The translations under genes were made by a program, and so were the position numbers. A stretch of DNA of 6,720 nt from an uncultured Flavonifractor sp. (GTDB taxonomy: Bacteria > Bacillota > Clostridia > Oscillospirales > Oscillospiraceae), in contig CAJUDT010000109.1 of assembly GCA_910585415.1 (NCBI GenBank), positions 1-6,720 of the forward strand, written 5' to 3'. Below, piece by piece: positions 5,184 to 6,720 of this stretch. The first letter of the stretch is position 1; every line of letters starts with the position of its first letter. The notes under the pieces were generated by a model. It was not told where the DNA came from. It did not search any database and saw nothing but the letters and a program-made list of their open reading frames with translations.

Positions 5184-5918
5184 ATGAGCGAAATTTCCCT
5201 TTACGAAGCGCAGGTCAAGAAGATGCAGGGCCTCTGTGACGAGCATGATCTGGTCTACCGCTTCAAGAAAGACAGCTATCCCATCACGTTCACCATCAAG
5301 CCCGCCCAGGACATGGAGTCGCAGATGTCCATGCTGGAGAACGTGGAGGATGTGGGCTACCGCAGCCCCGACGCCTCCATGATGTGGATTTTCGAGGATG
5401 GTACCCTGACAACCAAGGTGCAGGGCGGCACGTTCACTATTGGGAAGACGCTGCGCACAAAAATCGAAGCCATTCTGGTCAAGATGATTAACTACTGGCA
5501 GCAGTTCTTTTTCCGGGACATCATCGAGAAGCGCGTCCTGGCTGCCCAGGATATGCCGACCATCAGTGGCGATGACGGCGGTCTGCCGGAGGGCGCGGAG
5601 CCATTGGAGAGTTTCGAGGACGAGGATGACGGCCCCGGCAATGATGGGGAACTGCCCGGGGATGATGAGGGCGAGGCCGACGAGGGCGCGTCTGTGCCCC
5701 TGGAGGATCCCGACATCAGGGAGGCGGTTCGTATTGTGCGGGCGGAGAATGCGGCCTCTGCGTCCCTGTTGCAACGCCAAATGAGCATTGGTTACGCCAA
5801 GGCCGCGCGGCTCCTGGAACAGTTAGAGGAGCTGGACGTGGTGGGGCCGTTCAACGGCACCCAGCCCCGGGAGGTTCTGCCCTATGACGAGCCTGATGAT
5901 TTGGATGGAGAGGAGTGA
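5184..5918 (+). CDS. Phage protein with C-terminal FtsK gamma domain
   Basis: The protein is 244 residues from ATG 5184, with AAGGAG at 5171-5176. Residues ~177-234 match the FtsK/SpoIIIE gamma winged helix: IREAVRIVRAENAASASLLQ, IGYAKAARLLEQLEELDVVG and QPREVLPYDE. In FtsK this domain reads short polar sequences (KOPS/SRS) on DNA. No motor is present: there is no Walker A or B. Residues 1-120 form an unrecognised domain with probable helices at both ends (SLYEAQVKKMQGLCDEHDLV; TKIEAILVKMINYWQQFFFR) around beta-like segments. A very acidic, Gly-rich linker (~129-177) joins the two halves. The likely role is sequence-specific DNA binding in replication, segregation or packaging, but this is inferred only from the winged helix. 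The name 'DNA translocase' would be wrong. Confidence 0.82.
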   Translation: MSEISLYEAQVKKMQGLCDEHDLVYRFKKDSYPITFTIKPAQDMESQMSMLENVEDVGYRSPDASMMWIFEDGTLTTKVQGGTFTIGKTLRTKIEAILVKMINYWQQFFFRDIIEKRVLAAQDMPTISGDDGGLPEGAEPLESFEDEDDGPGNDGELPGDDEGEADEGASVPLEDPDIREAVRIVRAENAASASLLQRQMSIGYAKAARLLEQLEELDVVGPFNGTQPREVLPYDEPDDLDGEE

Positions 5919-5925
5919 CTGAATA

Positions 5926-6126
5926 ATGGAAAAGCTGGAGCGCAAGGACTACAAGGCCATTAAGCACATGAACCGGGAAATCATGGAAAAGTATCTGAAC
6001 GGCATCTACCAGCGCGGCTACTCGGACGGCGCCACGGCTATGGCCAGGGAGCAGAAAGCGGAGCGCGATAAGGCGCTGGCACAACAGAGCGAAGCGGCCG
6101 AGCCTGCTGGTGAGGTTCAGCCGTGA
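5926..6126 (+). CDS. Small hypothetical phage protein
   Basis: This 66-residue protein has AGGAG at 5911-5915, ten bases before its ATG and inside the end of the previous gene. It is basic and helical at the start (MEKLERKDYKAIKHMNREIM), has a short motif (YLNGIYQRGYSDGATAMARE, residues 23-42), and ends in an Ala/Glu/Gln-rich, probably coiled or disordered tail (DKALAQQSEAAEPAGEVQP). No known domain is recognised. The stop overlaps the methyltransferase start as GTGA, so it is probably co-translated with it. It could be a small partner of either neighbour, but nothing in the sequence decides this. Confidence 0.75.
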   Translation: MEKLERKDYKAIKHMNREIMEKYLNGIYQRGYSDGATAMAREQKAERDKALAQQSEAAEPAGEVQP

Positions 6127-6720
6127 ACGCGCGGGGCCTTGTCGCCTCGGAAGAGGCGCGGGGTGGGTTTTATCCCACCCCGCCCGCCTTGTCCGAAAGG
6201 CTCCTGTCGGGTATTGACTGGGAGAAAATCGAAAACGTCCTGGAACCCCAGGCCGGGAAAGGGAATATTGTCCGCACCATCATGGAGAAGTATACTGCGC
6301 TGCGCAGCTACGGTGACCGGCGGGTAAATGTTGACTGTGTGGAGATTGACCCCTATCTCCGCTCCATTCTTCAGTATGAGTTTTGCGGACAGCGAATGCG
6401 CGAGTTGTCCGAACGGCTCCACCAGCTCGACAAAAAGAAAGAGTACGACAGCCGGATACATGATTACCGCCAGCTTAATTCTGTTGAGGCTGCGGAATAC
6501 AGGGAGCTGAAACGGGAACAAGAGCAGCTGCGCCGGTTGGATTTGCATATCGTTCATGACGATTTCCACACATTCCAGAGTAGGAAACACTATGACCTTA
6601 TCGCCATGAACCCGCCCTTTGCCGATGGGGACGCACATCTCCTAAAAGCCATTGAGCTCCAACGGCGCGGCGGTGGCATGATTCGGTGCATTTTGAACGC
6701 TGAAACCATCCGCAACCCAT
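6123..6720 (+). CDS. NPPF-type adenine DNA methyltransferase, DUF4942-like (3' end outside window)
   Basis: The frame opens at GTG 6123 (GAGG at 6112-6115) and stays open to the window end, giving 199 codons of N-terminal sequence. GGFYPTPPALSERLL (residues 14-28) is the usual entry motif of this phage family. Motif I for S-adenosylmethionine binding is VLEPQAGKGN (39-48), motif II is VEIDP (73-77), VHDDF (144-148) precedes motif IV, and MNPPFADGDAHLLKAIE (162-178) contains the NPPF catalytic motif of N6-adenine methyltransferases. NAETIRNP at the end matches the 'LLNAETIRNP' block of DUF4942-linked enzymes. A charged helical insert (~90-140) lies between motifs II and IV. Likely roles are self-modification against host restriction or marking of phage DNA; the recognition sequence cannot be read from the protein. 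The DUF4942 domain itself would lie beyond the window. Confidence 0.88.
   Translation, partial: MNARGLVASEEARGGFYPTPPALSERLLSGIDWEKIENVLEPQAGKGNIVRTIMEKYTALRSYGDRRVNVDCVEIDPYLRSILQYEFCGQRMRELSERLHQLDKKKEYDSRIHDYRQLNSVEAAEYRELKREQEQLRRLDLHIVHDDFHTFQSRKHYDLIAMNPPFADGDAHLLKAIELQRRGGGMIRCILNAETIRNP
6158..6183 (+). other. Perfect inverted repeat, 10-bp stem, at the 5' end of the methyltransferase gene
   Basis: GCGGGGTGGG (6158-6167) pairs exactly with CCCACCCCGC (6174-6183) around the loop TTTTAT. It begins 35 bases after the GTG start, covering the codons for the conserved RGGFYPTPP segment. As G+C-rich mRNA structure near a start it could slow or tune translation. No T-run follows, so it is not an intrinsic terminator. 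Part of the symmetry follows from the conserved residues (Gly-Gly-Phe-Tyr-Pro-Thr-Pro). Confidence 0.7.

Noticed and set aside
4620..5780. Long open frame of 386 codons on the - strand opposite recU and the FtsK-gamma gene.
   Set aside because: It lies fully antisense to two genes with strong family motifs, has no recognisable domain or ribosome binding site, and is the sort of frame that codon bias in G+C-rich genes creates.
6158..6183. Rho-independent terminator after the 66-residue gene.
   Set aside because: The stem is followed by CCGCCTT rather than a T-run, and it lies inside the conserved coding start of the methyltransferase.

Overview
The window looks like the recombination and DNA-replication block of a temperate phage or prophage of a Gram-positive, probably clostridial (Firmicutes), host. 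The evidence is that all genes lie on the + strand, are packed with overlapping stop/start codons or short gaps carrying GGAGG-type ribosome binding sites, use GTG starts several times, and encode families typical of Firmicutes phage early regions (Sak4-type ATPase, DUF6291-type initiator, G39P-type helicase loader, RecU, a FtsK-gamma protein, a DUF4942-type methyltransferase). The base composition is above 50% G+C by eye, with a less G+C-rich patch around 3000-4000. Host and phage identity are inferred; no integrase, structural or lysogeny gene is visible.

Layout. Positions 1-1917 hold a recombination group: the C-terminal part of a RecA-like (Sak4/AAA_24) ATPase, a PD-(D/E)XK exonuclease with a QxxxY motif, and a NinB-like protein. 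A small unknown gene (1942-2208) is followed by the single-stranded DNA binding protein (2198-2740), which has a canonical acidic tip and a linker built from three 33-bp tandem repeats. The replication-initiation pair comes next: a DUF6291-type initiator (2755-3486) and a G39P-like helicase loader (3483-4010). A membrane-anchored SleB-type cell-wall hydrolase (4012-4641) interrupts the DNA-metabolism theme. RecU Holliday-junction resolvase (4647-5165), a stand-alone FtsK-gamma-domain protein (5184-5918), a 66-residue unknown protein (5926-6126) and the start of an NPPF-type adenine methyltransferase (6123 to beyond the window) finish the block. No stretch over 300 bases lacks a gene, and I see no convincing promoter or Rho-independent terminator, so the window reads as the middle of one long transcript.

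The most interesting structure is not a gene. Inside the initiator coding sequence there are three copies of a ~19-bp dyad-symmetric repeat (3010-3079), then a T-free, A-rich stretch (3091-3123), then two back-to-back perfect inverted repeats (12-bp stem at 3122-3150, 9-bp stem at 3150-3171). The order iterons, A-rich strand-asymmetric tract, palindrome, inside the linker region of an initiator gene and just upstream of a helicase loader gene, is the plan of the phage lambda origin. I propose it as the phage origin of replication.

Working together (inference): the initiator would bind the repeats and the loader would deliver a helicase. No helicase is encoded here, so it would be the host's or one encoded outside the window. 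SSB coats the exposed strand; ATPase, exonuclease and NinB-like protein carry out single-strand annealing recombination; RecU resolves the junctions; and the methyltransferase modifies the product.
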